Shown: positions 63,536 through 64,000 of the stretch, in pieces | Layout of the letters: every line of letters begins with the position of its first letter | How positions within the stretch are numbered: position 1 is the first letter of the stretch | Source: Arcobacter arenosus | Lineage (GTDB): Bacteria > Campylobacterota > Campylobacteria > Campylobacterales > Arcobacteraceae | Length of the DNA stretch: 64,000 nucleotides | NCBI RefSeq assembly: GCF_005771535.1 | Contig: NZ_VANU01000001.1 | Span: 1 to 64,000 of the forward strand | Direction of reading: 5' to 3' | Made by a program: the position numbers and the translations under genes | Notes under the pieces: model-generated | The model's input: the letters and a program-made list of their open reading frames with translations, nothing else | What the model was told of the DNA's origin: nothing | The model's database searches: none

Positions 63536-64000
63536 ATGCCGCACATTATATTTGACAGTTTTAAAAAAGAATTAGTAACACCTTCAAAAAATGAAGATGT
63601 TACTTTTAAATTTATTGCAAAATCATTTAATTTTACTAGTAAACCTAGAAAAACAGAATACAAAATTTGTGTAGAAAAAGAGAATAAAGATTTTTTACTT
63701 ACATTAAAACAAAAAGATGAAAATCACCTTTTAAAAGTTGATAAAGTAACTAGAGTAACTCCTGTGCAACTTGTAAAAGATGCTTTAAATGCCTATGTAA
63801 AAGAAGTTGATGCAAATATAGTTTTTTCAAATACTCAAAGTATAAACCAAAAAATCAAACCTACACAAAAATATCTAAAGGATATTGATTATTTTGTAAA
63901 TGATTTTGATACAGAAAAAGAGATTAACATAGAGATTGGATTTGGTAGTGGAAGGCACCTTTTACACCAAGCAAAAGAGAATCCAAAAATTCAATATATT
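63536..64000 (+). CDS. trmB: tRNA (guanine-N7-)-methyltransferase, partial
   Basis: The frame from ATG 63536 is open to the window edge (155 codons). NIEIGFGSGRHLLHQAKENP at the end is the TrmB AdoMet-binding motif. An N-terminal extension of about 130 residues (MPHIIFDSFKKELVTPSKNE) precedes it, longer than in E. coli and as remembered in Campylobacterota. It methylates G46 of tRNA. The catalytic C-terminus lies outside the window. Confidence 0.88.
   Translation, partial: MPHIIFDSFKKELVTPSKNEDVTFKFIAKSFNFTSKPRKTEYKICVEKENKDFLLTLKQKDENHLLKVDKVTRVTPVQLVKDALNAYVKEVDANIVFSNTQSINQKIKPTQKYLKDIDYFVNDFDTEKEINIEIGFGSGRHLLHQAKENPKIQYI

Overview
The window is a low-GC (roughly 28-30 percent by eye) chromosomal segment of a Campylobacterota bacterium. 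The nearest match I can argue for is the Arcobacteraceae (Arcobacter, Poseidonibacter or Halarcobacter type). Reasons are the AT-rich coding style, the many small membrane and coiled-coil proteins of this phylum, a MetX homoserine acetyltransferase, an AtpZ/AtpI-like protein, an RpoD with a long acidic insert, the polysulfide/thiosulfate-reductase type operon, and terse intergenic regions. No rRNA, tRNA or CRISPR array was found.

Layout. (1) 1-6732: accessory DNA. A four-gene, translationally coupled recombinase operon on the minus strand (706, 625, 155 and 466 aa) sits directly against a type I restriction methylase gene, hsdM, that is cut off at its DPA(C) motif. It resembles the multi-recombinase modules of Tn554, RIT and gamma-mobile-trio elements. 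Near-identical 19-bp direct repeats lie just outside both ends of the operon, and a further gene (perhaps an IS481-type transposase) begins at the very left edge. (2) 6860-10906: a consensus promoter and a compact GC-rich structured element, then a PemK/MazF-like gene coupled to radC, xseB-metX, a phosphatase-like gene and adenosine deaminase. (3) 11037-32745: a metabolic and accessory stretch. It holds a dienelactone hydrolase, a YeeE/YedE sulfur transporter, a metzincin-like exported protease, NDH-2, two SlyD-like isomerases, a DUF59-HupE-DUF59 cluster, a lysozyme-like enzyme, a DUF4198 pair, a MATE pump, a flavin reductase, an isochorismatase pseudogene, regulators and small unknown proteins. 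(4) 32870-51224: core genes. These are guaB, gatA, the rpmJ-rpsM-rpsK-rpsD-rpoA-rplQ operon, two-component proteins, leuB-leuD, rpoD, AtpZ-like, ppnP, hemL and a TonB-like protein. (5) 51266-60165: a MetF-like gene, then a sensor-kinase-regulator triad beside a Tat-exported molybdopterin oxidoreductase operon (PsrA/PhsA, PsrB, PsrC). That operon diverges from a HemN/HemW-like radical SAM gene. (6) 60192-64000: rodA, an RluD-type pseudouridine synthase, a fibronectin type III lipoprotein and the start of trmB.

How parts work together. The Psr-type operon probably lets the cell respire polysulfide, thiosulfate or a similar sulfur compound. A perfect 17-bp inverted repeat in its divergent promoter region, with each arm 7-8 bp from a -10 box, looks like a pair of response-regulator sites. 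The OmpR-type regulator, kinase and stand-alone cache protein just downstream are the natural candidates to use it. The HupE, DUF59 and DUF4198 genes suggest metal handling. Most core genes are in tight operons with short overlaps and clear stem-loop terminators at convergent ends.

Limits. All calls come from reading the sequence and recalling protein families. No database search was possible, and family names for the recombinase module and small proteins are inference.
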